Part shown: positions 23,778-35,280 of the stretch, piece by piece
Layout: every line of letters begins with the position of its first letter
Position numbering within the stretch: the first letter of the stretch is position 1
Assembly (NCBI GenBank): GCA_028564675.1
Contig: JAOVVO010000050.1
Location: forward strand, 1-64,000
From: Onchocerca lupi
Taxonomy: Eukaryota > Nematoda > Chromadorea > Rhabditida > Onchocercidae
Reading direction: 5' to 3'
Length of the DNA: 64,000 nucleotides
Position numbers and translations under genes: made by a program
The notes under the pieces: generated by a model
The model's input: the letters and a program-made list of their open reading frames with translations, nothing else
Told to the model about the DNA's origin: nothing
Database searches by the model: none

Positions 23778-26700
23778 CCTTATAAATCCACCGATATTTA
23801 TCATCGCCATTCATATGATGGAGTTCAAATGAAAACTCAAAATTTGATCCAATAAATTCTCAAAAGAAAAAAAAGTCAATATGCTCTACTTTGGTGCTCT
23901 CTCCATCTGAAATATCATCATCATCATCGATGATGTGTTTTAAATTCGTAATGCATCCTGCCGAAATCAGTGATGACAACGATGACGAAATAAGTGAAGC
24001 TGCATCTGATGCCACGTCCGATTCGTAGATACCCCTGCAATGAATAATTCGAATTATTAAATCTAAAATTTCGAAAATTCTAATAGCTTCTCATTCTTCT
24101 TTCTTAATGAGTTGCCTTAATGAATCCAATCAAAAATGAGCGAAAAATGCGCAAGTATTAATTATATCATTAAGTGCTAAAAATTTCCGAGAATTGGATG
24201 CTATCATTCTTATTTAAATTGTGATGAAAAAAATTGTACATTTTTCGTTTGAGATGGCATCGTGCACGTGTAGCTACAAGGTCGGCGTAGTAAACAGGTG
24301 CGGGAATGGAAACTGAACGAGTGCAACGTCCGTACGTGTGGCACATACTGAATGTTATTGCCTGAAGCTCATCTGACGTGAACTTCGAATCATCCCAAAG
24401 AACATGATAGCGTGCTGGTCTTGAAGTACCCTGAAAATCTTTTAATGATTTGGCAGGTATTTCTGATAAAAATTTTCTAATTAATTTGTGAATATAGCTA
24501 TATGTGTGTGGGTTATAAAGGGTTCTAGTCTAGATAGAAGATGATAAGTTGATAAGTAATAAATATTCTTCACTTAATATGGCGTCATCGTTTCTGCGAT
24601 ATCTGAACTGTTTAAAAATTTTTTCAACTTCAATTTCGATTGATTCACGGCTAACTTTTAAACAACCACTTTTTGAATTGCAATGAAATAAAAATAATAA
24701 TAGCTGAAAAAAAAAATTGGATGGAATGAAAAAAGAACTTAGTACATTACCTGAATGCCGAAATGTGAGCATAGATAGAAGTCAAAACTTTCTGGCGAAA
24801 CGATTCCTGTATCGATTACTGTACCTGGTGGGATATTCTTTGCTTTACCAACTGCATCACGTATATGCTTGCAAAACATTCGTGCATGATGACGTTTTTG
24901 CACGACAATATATGTGATTGGTGGTCGATAATCTGGCGAAAGCATTAGACATGCCGTACGAATACCTTGCATTTCTTCACGTAAAACCTGCAGCTTCCGT
25001 TCATTTTTTCAGTAGAAGTGTGTTTTTCTGTATGAGCAACAAAGGAAAGAATAACATAGTGATCAATTTACTTGCAGATTCTCTAATCATCGCAATTTTT
25101 CTAAGCACCGAACGTCTTATCATATATGATTTAAAGTAAAACAAAGGCCAAGTTTTTTCTTTCTTGTTTCCTTATAAAAATATTAATGATGCTATATAAG
25201 AAATACTAATACCTCGCTGAATTGTCCTTCAGAAACGCCATCACGATAAACAATGATACGAATTGGCTTCTGATGTGTTGTTTTGTAGAAACTGACGAGA
25301 CGTTCACGGACAGCATCCAGAAGATAAACAACTGATTCACGACATTTACGCTGGATTTTGATATTTGCACCATATGATTGTGGATATAAATCAAGATTGG
25401 CCACAATCTAGAAATGAATTTGTTAACTAATCTAATAATCTTTATCAGACTGGCATATTTTGTAGTTAAATTTTATTGTAAATAATTTTTCGATCAAAAA
25501 AATTAAATTTTCAGATTCAAAAACATAGAGTTTGAATATACCGCCGCAACAGATGGAATATTCTGTCGTTCCTCATGCTGTGTTGGATGTGTGACATCGA
25601 TTCCGATGATGATAGTTGGAACATCGATGAGATACTTCTGAGTAATCGAATCAGCAACAATACGTGAATTAATGCCACCTAATTTCATATTCATTTTCAG
25701 AATCATATTACAGCAAGTAGCAGGTGATGGACGCACGACATTTTTCATCAGAATACATTGCGACATGATTCCATGTATCATATCGCTGCATTCTTTTACT
25801 GTCACTGAAATGCATTTTAATTCCACAATATGATTCTATTATATTTCAAGTAATTATCTCACTCGATAAGCAAACTCACAATTATTCATTTATTATTAGC
25901 AAATTAAATACCAATATCAATTTAAAGTGATTTGAATTCATTTAATTTTCATGTGCTCTTTTAATTTTTCTCATCGTCTTTATTAACTACAACTTACTTT
26001 AATGCTATTTATTCATCCAAACTTACTTATAATGAAATGTAAAAACTTATCCTTCATGATGGAAAAATTTTTGAGATATTGGATGAAATTTGAAAAAAAA
26101 AAATAAGGAAATAAAAGCTCTGAAAGATATCAAAAATTCAATGAAACTAAAATTTCATGTGAAATAACCAAATGTAAGCTTGAAATGATTGTAAAACGAA
26201 CTGTAGAGATCAGCATTTTTGTTTGGCAACACGACAATGACAAGATCACATGCAGTTCCTGTTTGCTTATATTCGGTGGCAATTTCATTGAACAAGATGA
26301 CAACATCCTCTTTGGTACGACCGTACTTCACCAGGTCAGGCCAATTTGGAAACTCCATTCCCACTTGATTAGCCTTTTGAGTAAGTACTTGGCAGAAGGC
26401 TCTAAATTGGACTTTTTTTTTGAGCCAAAAAAGAAATCATTTAAAATTTAGAAGAAAGCAAGTAGAAATGCTGTAAAACGGAAATTTATGAATAATTGAC
26501 ACAAGTAATAAGAATTAATTTCTTGTATTATCTCACTGTTAAGCGATAACTGTAGATAGTGATAAGAAGGAAATTAGGGCAAAAAAATAAAAAAACTAAC
26601 TGTAGATGATTTTGCTCACGTGGATTGACCATTGCTATCATGGAATAGCTGTGACAACTAGCCGGCAAATACAACCGTTGATCATCCATCGACCAAACTC

Positions 26701-29700
26701 CATCTTTCGGCATAACAATCGGGTCCTGCAGATTAATCTCTTTGAATGAGCTTTTTAAGAATTTATTCAAATATAAGCAGTTATTAGGAAAAAATTTTAA
26801 ATACTACTAAAGTTTTAAAATCAAACCGTTTTGCGATTATTTTCTCCAAAAAGGATACGTGGTGGTGCCAAAACACGACCGATCATTTCAGACATTTTAG
26901 GATTGATTTGTAGACCGAATTCATGCAAAAATGGATCACATTGGAAGCCAGCTTGTTTACAAAGCGATGCAATACGTTGTTCACGTGAAATTGCATCAAC
27001 AGCCGCCGCCTAAATCATTTTCAAAAAACAACTTTTCAATGTTTTAATTCCTACTATGATATTTAAATTAATTTAAGATATCAGAATATAAGTATAAATA
27101 GTCTATTAGGATTGTCACGATTGCATAAATATCAAAGCAACATCAAAATATCACATGTTTCATGCTCTTATAATTTGAAAACTAAATATTGAAAAAGAAC
27201 TTGGAATAATTGACATGATTTTGGAAAAAAATCGTACTCGAATAATGGCTGATATCTGTTTATCGTTCAATTTCTTGTTGTATTTCTGTGGAGTATCAAG
27301 CATGCAAACTTCCAGAGGAAAATAGATATTACGTGTTATTGGACCCACGTGAAAGCATGGCAGTTTAGGATATTTTAGCTTACCGTAACGTTCACCAAAA
27401 TAATCGGCCACTGTCATACGTCGTTCATTGCCGTCTTCATCTTTACCTTGGAACCTAAAATATATTTTAGGTTAACTGCTAAGAAATGTCTTAATTGTGA
27501 ATTTTCTATAGGACTCTGATCCAAAGAATAATTTAAGGATATTCAAATTGTTACAATCTGCTTCCATTAGCTTTCATTTTACGACGGAACGGAAGGATGC
27601 CATGAGAAGCTAATTAAGTATCCTACTGATAATAGTTTAAGAAATATCACACCAAAGCTGATCAGCTGGAAGTTGAAGACTATTGATACGATAAACACGG
27701 ATAACACCAGCACGATGCGAAATGCGTACTTTAATTCCTTTTATGACATCACCGAAAATTTTTAACTCATGACTGCTCAAAGAAAAATCTTTGTGCAATT
27801 TTTCGGGCTGAAAAGTTTCAAAGTTTTAAAAAATATTTAAAATAAACAAAACTTTATCTTTTAAGAGAAGAAGAAAAACTGGATTTAAAGCAACTTTTAT
27901 TTTCAATTTTTGGATTTTGTAAAAAGTCTAATGATTTGAATATGTGACATTGATTTTATTTAATGATAAGTATAGCAAAAAATTAACTTTAGAGATCAAA
28001 TTGTTCAATTTTTTTTTCCAAAATTAGACATATGTAATATGAAGTATTTACATAAATTTAATAACAATTAACTTACAGAAAGTGCTCCACCGATGTAATC
28101 TTGATAATTATGATCGCGACGTCGATTGTTCATATGACGTGAATAAGATGACGAATTACTATAACCACCATAACGTGAGCCAGCACGTGCGTTACGTGTA
28201 TTGCTTGATGAAGTATCACGATAATCTTCTTTCGAACTCGATCGACAATAATGGCTCGACTTTTCGTTTAACACTTCACACATAAATTGAACCATAGAGA
28301 TGTGAGCTTTATAAAATGTCGTATGCGTTACTGTAACAAAATAGTTTTCCTCTCTCTAAGGCAATTAATGATGCGAATCCGGAATGACAATGAGCATGTT
28401 TTGCTATTCCGGTTTCCTGATATAGTTTCCAGTTTTACGATTCGCCGAAGTCGTGCTTTTTTTATGAGTAGGGAAATAATTTTTCAAATAAGCTTAAAAA
28501 ATAGTTTAATGGATATATTTGAATAATTTACAGCATGGAAATTTGCTAACCATCGATGTTCAGAAGTGGTTTCCATCCAGATGCTACGTGAGCGGACGAG
28601 AAGAATCCTGTCCACATTTCTTTACCGCCTTCTAAATCCAATGCCGCTGCACCATTCACCGGTAAACGATAGCTCGATGATTTATAAACGAAAAAATTTG
28701 CAGAATTTCTGAAAAAAAAAATGCGTGTTTTAAGAATGAAAATTGAAAAAAGCTTCAGAAATAAAAAATGCTTTTTTTCACCTAAGATTTTTAGCATTAA
28801 GTATCTTGAAAATTTCAGAGATTATATTTGCAAGTTTAATAAAAGTATCTTCAATTTTTGATATGTTAAACTCCAATGATATCGATGTTACTATTTTACT
28901 TCTTTGATCATTCAGATTTCAAATAAAACAATATTAAAGATAAATTTCGTTCAGATTGCGTTTGAAATAACAATTAAAATTAATTAAAAATTAAGTTTAT
29001 TAATTTCAATTAAAATCCAATGAATATTCAAAAAATAAAAAGCAAAATTAGCCGAACTCGACATATGGGCATGTAAGTGATTGACGAAAGACAATATCAA
29101 TAATTTGAATTGGCGTTAGAATTCTTTCGTCTAAATTGTTCGTTCTTGTACGTCGCATCTCAATAAGTACGGGACCCACGCATTGGAATGAGACTGCGCA
29201 ACGTGTACGCTCACGCGAATCCTTCGCTAATGATACGTCGCTTTCCAGGCGAATCTGCAGAATTTCTCATATCAGTGGTTTGATTCAATCTTAAATTTAG
29301 CTCTGAAGAACTGACTCACAGATGGACGTCCTTCTGGAAATTCAATACGCGTCGGTGTGTACAATTGATGGGCTCCGTCGTAAGCAACAGCGAATTTATT
29401 TGGGAAATATTGGCGATGATCCACGACAACTTTCCAAAATACTGCACGATTCTCCTCTCTGTATGTATGTAAGTTTCAGATGGTTCTTGGATGAATAACA
29501 CTTCATGAATCGATAAAAATAAAGAAATTAAGTAAACAAAAAAAAAAAAAAAACAAATGTCGAGAAGAAAAAGTTTCCAAATATGATGAGATAAAACTCA
29601 ATAGCTCTCATTCTTCTTTCCGTTTATGCAAATTTATTTCGCTCTACCGAAAGTTCTATGCGAAATTTGCATATTTTATCAAAAGAAGTGATTAAAAAAT

Positions 29701-30226
29701 TAAATATTGCTTTCATTTCCAATCTGTCCAACGGCTGCTTCAACCAACTCTGTACTAAAATTAGCAAAATGAAGGGGCTTTATAATATTTATTTCAAAAT
29801 TCCTGAAACAATGATAAACCTGTCAAGTTTTCTAGATCCCGGATGATGAATTTCCACATGATATTGAGTAACCATCATATTATTATTAACCATTCCGACT
29901 TCGAAAAAATTCGAACGAATTGCAATTTGACGCCCAGCACGACCGATATCCGGACGAGAAGCCATCTCTCGAAGATTCATACATGCTAATTCCTTAAATT
30001 TTTTCAATTGAAATTTCTTCCGTGATCTTTCCAATTTATTTATTTGTTTTTGTATGACACTGATAAGAAAAACTTGATCGATCGAAAAATCTAAACTATT
30101 TTGAAACCTGAAGTAGCGGGGGTGAAAGGTCGCGTGGTGAACCAGTAAGACCTGAGCCACATCGAGATCCTAATGATGGTGAGCTTTTACGCTGTGAGCC
30201 GGATAAATGTTCAGGTGAATGAATCC
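23522..30226 (-). CDS. Argonaute protein, probable ALG-3/ALG-4 subfamily (5' end unresolved)
   Basis: Small-RNA-guided silencing protein. Main exons (minus, approximate): 30108-30226, 29820-29992, 29320-29458, 29063-29254, about 28556-28708, 28077-28302, 27651-27807, 27238-27455, 26827-27009, 26603-26730, about 26205-26403, 25542-25805, 25213-25409, 24751-24989, 24250-24431, about 23910-24036 and 23522-23622 (stop 23522-23524). In order: Ser/Pro/Gly-rich N-tail; N domain ([19 protein letters not shown]); linker; a Ser/Arg/Tyr-rich insert; PAZ ([20 protein letters not shown]); MID ([13 protein letters not shown]); PIWI with GIDVTHP, the glutamate-finger region [17 protein letters not shown] and [21 protein letters not shown]. 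The usual fourth catalytic His is Asp. A Ser/Asp-rich extension precedes the typical terminal MYFV. The wording [20 protein letters not shown] and [17 protein letters not shown] blocks suggest ALG-3/4 rather than ALG-1/2; that assignment is from memory. The true start codon and two junctions (near 29990 and 28708) are unresolved. Confidence 0.93.
23747..23772. repeat. (TA)n microsatellite
   Basis: About thirteen TA dinucleotides follow an A run, inside the last intron of the Argonaute gene. Confidence 0.9.
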
Positions 30227-32467
30227 CTGAAATATTTTTTATATTTCTAAAATTTCTGCATGAAAAACAGGAATTAATCTTCAATTTACAAGACATATAA
30301 AAAACTCTTTCAATCGAAGTTCAACAATTTTCCCCAAACTTTTGCGCAAAATTCTCTAGATGAAAAGTTCAATGACGAATCAAAGTGAACTGGAATCGAA
30401 CCAGAATCGCCCGCATCCTTATCACAGTTCCCCATAGGTCAAAATCTGTGACCTATGTATTGAATATTCAAACAAACAGTGCAAAATGAAGAAAGACAAT
30501 GAGCTTTTCATTTAATTTTTCCTTATTTATAAACCGTTAATTTTATAATTTCAATTCAATTTTCGATAAATTATTCAGAAATTTAAATTGAATTTTGTAT
30601 AAATAAATGGATTATGTTTCATTCTTATTTGTTATTCTACCAATTCTTTGCTCCAAGTTACAGCTCTACTTACGCGATAAGATTTACCGAAGTTTTAGAT
30701 TCTGACGGAAGAGAAGATTCTGAAGGGAAATCCCAAAAACATCTCTTGTAATTATAACAACACATGTCACCTTCACCTAGATTGTATCACCTGAATACCG
30801 GGTTGTGAATTATGTTTATTGAAAAATATAAGAAAAGCAACTAAAAGTTTATTTTTCACACTGTTAAAACTATAATTTCAATTTTTCATTAGCAAATAAT
30901 GGATGTTTTTCAATTACGCTCACAGCAGTAATAAAATTAATGGTACCAGTGATTTCCCTCAAATAATTTTGTATGTAAGATTGTGAATTATACAATGAAA
31001 TTGCAAAAGTTTTGGAAATTTAAAGTAAATTATTCAATATTTAAGGGGCATATTCAATGCATATTGGAAATTTAAAAAAATTCATTCAATAAATCATTTT
31101 ATAATTTAGAAAATTTTTAAAGGTTAAGTTGAGCAGAAGTGAAATTGAAGAGATGTTCTGTTGAGGCATGCAAGGAAAAAGCAAAATGAATGAAATAATT
31201 GTGGAAACTCATATATTTTGGTAAAAAAGAATTATAAATTATTTGAGAATCAGCTAACTGCTAAAGTAATATGTAAGGTTGAAAATTGCAAATACAGACA
31301 AAATGAATTAATTGTTTCATGAAAAACGAAAAGCTTTCCTGGTGTGATCTTTTTAAATCTTCACAAAATTGATTGTATGGCCAAGAAAGCTGATATCTGT
31401 TTCAGTCCTAAGTCATTCAACTGATCGTTTTTGGTTCATAAGTGCCAGGCAAATGATTCGACAAAGCGTTTTATTAAACTTATTCTTAAATAAAAGATTT
31501 TTCCGATGTTTGAATTAAAAATGATGGAAAAAATTCAAAATGTGTTTTTTTTTAGACAAAAAAATTAGAATAATCGAATTTAGGAAACGGTTAGAAAAAT
31601 TGGAGACGATCTGTTAATCAGAAAATATTGCATTTAAGAAAAGATCAGTTATAATGGAAATAGTAATAGAAAAATCGGAAAATTAGTGTACGTTATTCAG
31701 TTAGTTCGAGAAATCATTAAAGTAAAACTTTAACGATTTAAATTTTCTTCAAATAAAATCTATTCCTAATTTTCGGCAAGATTTCAATAATAATTCAAAA
31801 TTTTGTTTTCCATTTCTTTTTTGCAGTCCTTTAGAAAGTGCTAACAAACATAATTTTTCATAGAAATCATTGATTCATTGTTAGTATTGATTAAACATGA
31901 TGAGAGGTTTAAAATTTCATTTTTATCTGAGAAACTTGAAATAATTCTTTATTTATGATAAGAAAATTAAAAAAGTCGAGTCATTCCTGAATCACTATCA
32001 GATGATTTGAAACTTCTGATTACAATCATTCATTATCACATTTTACTGAGCTGCTTTTTTTCATATCGGTGAACTAAGAAATTGAAAGTTTAAATCAGCT
32101 GAGTACAGTGGTTAGTAATGAATGCCAGTCGGTGATCAGGTGACAACAGGTGACAAGTGATAACAGAGAAAAGACACAGCAAAAAGAAAATTGCAGGAAG
32201 AGATATTTATCCTATAGATCTTTCAATTTTTTAAGATTCAGAATCAAATTTTTTAGACAAATGTATTACATGTTACTGAAATTTATTGCTTTATTTAATT
32301 AAACGAGTAATAAGAAGAATGAGGAAATTTATTTATTCCACAAAGCTTTCCATTCTAATAAAGTTTTAAAGAAGATTAAAGAGAAATTTCGGAAGTTTTC
32401 AATAGCAGTTATTGATGAATATGTTTTCAAAAATTATTATCATCTTCTATAGATCATAATACTGAAA
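30227..32467. other. intergenic, upstream of Argonaute and 3' flank of MSP gene 1
   Basis: Should contain the Argonaute promoter and any 5' exon(s), since the first recognised exon enters in phase 1 and so needs upstream coding sequence or a start at the Met near 30296. Around 30384-30457 there is a tRNA B-box-like string and a hairpin, listed separately. AATAAA-type signals for the MSP gene on the minus strand lie near 32327-32338. Nothing else supported. Confidence 0.45.
30433..30457. repeat. perfect 9-bp hairpin (CATAGGTCA / TGACCTATG)
   Basis: Arms 30433-30441 and 30449-30457 are exact reverse complements around a 7-base loop. About 35 bases to the left, 30390-30400 reads GGAATCGAACC, the complement of the tRNA-type B box GGTTCGATTCC. 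No complete cloverleaf can be drawn. A pseudo-tRNA or SINE head is possible; chance is also possible. Confidence 0.55.
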
Positions 32468-34512
32468 TTATGCATTAATGGGTGATGCAATTAACGGTAA
32501 GACCATCATAGGTTTCGGTAAATCATTCTGGAATACCGAACGTGGATTTGTATCATCTTTTCTTGCCTGAAATGTAGCAACAAATGAGTGGATATTGAAA
32601 TACTAAAATAATAAATAACAGGTAATTTGGGAAAAAATCAATGAATAAAGTAAAGGTATAAAGATAATTGATCATCTGATAGTTCAAAAAAGATACCATA
32701 GCAGCCAAGAAAATCATTTTATCCACCTTAGCACCACCATTTTGACGAAGAATGTCGATAGCCAATACCTGTCCTGGTTCAATGAAAGAATACACTGGAT
32801 TTACACGGTATAAATTATTATCGGAACATTTTACCTGAAATTTACTGCTAGAATTTTGGTTCCAATAATTCAATATATCATTAATAATTTAATTTGAAAC
32901 TAAGAAAATATCGGAATTAATGATATAATAAATGTAAAAGCAAACGTAAAAAAAAAGAAAATTTTCCAATCAGTAATGATGCGAAAATATAAAATGACAG
33001 GAAACTAATGGATTTATTTTAATGAATTCCGTATTTGAATAAAATTGATTGATTTTTTGTCAAATAAGTAAATTGAATAATTTTTAATAGAAAAAAGAGA
33101 CGTAAAATCAACTTTAAGTGCTCGACGTATATTGGTTGGATTAGAGATGAAAACTTTTTGAACACCTCCATTTATATTCCAGTGTAGCTCTACGGGTTCC
33201 ATTTTCAAATCATCCCGCTCTTCTAAAATCAAACTCCTTGGCTCATTTCTAGGAATGAAAACCATGCTTTAATCTTGTTTGAAAATTTAGAAATTGTAGC
33301 AAATTTTACGATTTATGGATAATTTCCTGAAATCTAATTAATTAATTAAATTATTAGTAAATTATTTAAAAACCGACATCTAAAACTTTTTTAAATCAAT
33401 CTAGTGAATCATTTTTGCAGCTATTGATCAGCTAAAAATGTTGTTAATTTCGTTTACTGCTCAGAATTCACTTGATAAATTACCATCTGATTTCTTGCTC
33501 GTTTCCAACGATTTCTGAAAAAATAATTCAGTAATAAAAATTTTTCATGAAATTTATCATTTGTTATTTTAAGATCACTTTTAAGATCAAATTCGAATTC
33601 TCAACTATTATTTGATTTTCGTTCGACAATTCTTTTTGAGATTATTACTTTCTAGTTATCTCAACAATTGGATTCTAATCGAAAATTTGTATAATTTGTC
33701 ATAATAATTATACTGATTTTTTCGTCTTTTGGCACAAAGTTCACCAAAACTCTTGGTAAACTTTTTAAAGTCTCAATCTTAATATAAGTCAAAATTTTAA
33801 TAGATTAAAACCTTCAAATCTTAATTTCAACCTCAATCTTATATAAATTATCGATAACTTTAATTTATATTTTATGAAAAGATTTCATGTGTAGTAATAA
33901 AATAATGGAATAATTGATTTAAATGATCATCGATTATTCCATTTCGATAATGCTGAATCGAGTTGCAAAGATTTCAATTTTCAGTGAAATGCAAACTATT
34001 ATCTCTCTGCAAAATGACGAAATAAATTTACCTTCAACGAAGAGCTTTGCCGCTTACGTGATCTGGAAAGCGATCCGTCTGATCGCGATCCTGTGCTGCG
34101 TGTTTTCTCTGTTTTCGATGTTTTAATGAATTCATTCTTGCTTCTGGAGTTATTGCTTCTCGGCATTTTTGCTGGCTCTCTCTGAGATTTGTTTATCATC
34201 GTCGGCTAAAATTTTGAAATTTTAAATTTAAGAACTATTCCAAGAAAAAAATTCAATCTCATCGAATTTAAAATCAAAAATAATCTATTTGCTTAAATCT
34301 TCCAATTGAAATCAATGTTATCCATGGATGAAAATGCTGATCAGCAGTTTAATTGATTGATATCCATTATGCTAATTAATGCTGTATCATTTGCTTGCAA
34401 TTACTTCAGGTTTCGGTCGTGATGGTCCACAGGAAATTAAGGTTGCTAAAATAGCAACCAGCGGTACAACCACAAAACCAAACAGCATTTGCACGGCGAC
34501 AAGCACTTCCAT
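32468..34512 (-). CDS. membrane-anchored MSP-domain protein 1
   Basis: Exons (minus) 34405-34512, 34032-34205, 33484-33514, 33113-33222, 32697-32834 and 32468-32566 sum to 660 nt with all junctions in phase: 219 aa. Residues 1-30 form one hydrophobic segment (VQMLFGFVVVPLVAILATLI) ending in SCG, a likely signal anchor. Then comes a basic Ser/Lys/Arg-rich linker (about 37-97) and an MSP domain: MEPVELHWNINGGVQKVFIS, VKCSDNNLYRVNPVY, then FIEPGQVLAIDILRQNGGAK. The last exon is polar and ends in a hydrophobic-Pro tail. MSP folds are immunoglobulin-like; cytosolic MSP builds sperm motility filaments, but this one is tethered and may instead scaffold at a membrane, as VAP-type proteins do. Its paralogue lies immediately upstream in the same orientation. 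Intron phases match between the two. Confidence 0.88.
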
Positions 34513-34519
34513 TACTTAA

Positions 34520-34529
34520 CTGATAAAAT
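34520..34529 (-). promoter_or_regulatory. candidate trans-splice acceptor of MSP gene 1
   Basis: On the minus strand ATTTTATCAG ends 8 bases before the ATG, with no coding exon upstream. The core TTTTATCAG is identical to the one before SART1. Confidence 0.45.
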
Positions 34530-34644
34530 TATACCCAAATTCCGAAATAAATAAAGGTTATTAACTACACGCCGGCAGATTTAATACTATAAGTGATTCG
34601 AAGTTTTGCAATTCAGTTTTATATAAGTTAAAATGTGTAAATTA

Positions 34645-34690
34645 ATTTGCATATTTCATTTCTCTCAAATAATTATAGAGAAATTTGCAT
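34645..34690. promoter_or_regulatory. two octamer sites (ATTTGCAT) upstream of MSP gene 1
   Basis: Exact ATTTGCAT at 34645-34652 and 34683-34690, about 135 and 175 bases upstream of the start codon. ATTTGCAT is the complement of the POU-factor octamer ATGCAAAT. Two exact copies also lie upstream of the paralogous MSP gene 2. Functional role is inferred only from the shared placement. Confidence 0.4.
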
Positions 34691-35179
34691 ATTTTTAATT
34701 TTGAAATCTTTGTATTTTATAATATTAATTCCTAAAAGTTGTCTTTTCTCCAACTAATATTATTGAAAGCATTCTCACTTGATATTCCATTTTTGATTAT
34801 TTTAATTTCTGTCAGAAATATTAGTTTAATCCATTTTACAGTGGATCAACACGATGATGATCCACTTAATTATGATGCATTTGTAACAAAATTCAATATG
34901 TCAAAGTTCAGCATCCGTTATTGTTTTATTTATCAAGTTCGATTTGAAGAGCTTAGCTTTTAAGATTTCATAATAATTCTTTTAGTGTTTTATAATCGAA
35001 ATTAAGTCTTAATTTAATATTAAAATAACTAAAATATGAAGAGCTTAGCTTTCAAGATTTCATAATAATCTTAAATGTACAGTTTTATGTCATGAAATGT
35101 TTATCAATTCCTTCCGAGCTTTTAATTTGCAACAGGTAGAGAGATAGAGGAGAAATGATTTGAATCTCTTTTAATCGAA

Positions 35180-35185
35180 TTTATT
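35180..35185 (-). terminator. candidate polyadenylation signal of MSP gene 2
   Basis: AATAAA on the minus strand about 100 bases after the stop codon at 35281-35283. Not otherwise supported. Confidence 0.35.
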
Positions 35186-35280
35186 CTTATATTTTAGAAA
35201 TGCTAAACAATTAGATGCATTTTTATCGAATTTATCAAATATTGATAATGGATTTTATCATCAATGGTTGCAACACTTGG

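Larger units (their letters stand above)
34530..35280. other. intergenic between the two MSP genes
   Basis: Holds the promoter of MSP gene 1 (octamers above), the 3' UTR of MSP gene 2 and a 35-nt direct duplication: 34946-34980 and 35038-35071 both start GAAGAGCTTAGCTTT and continue AAGATTTCATAATAAT. No coding sequence seen; a 74-codon frame at 34739-34963 (+) is unsupported. Confidence 0.5.
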
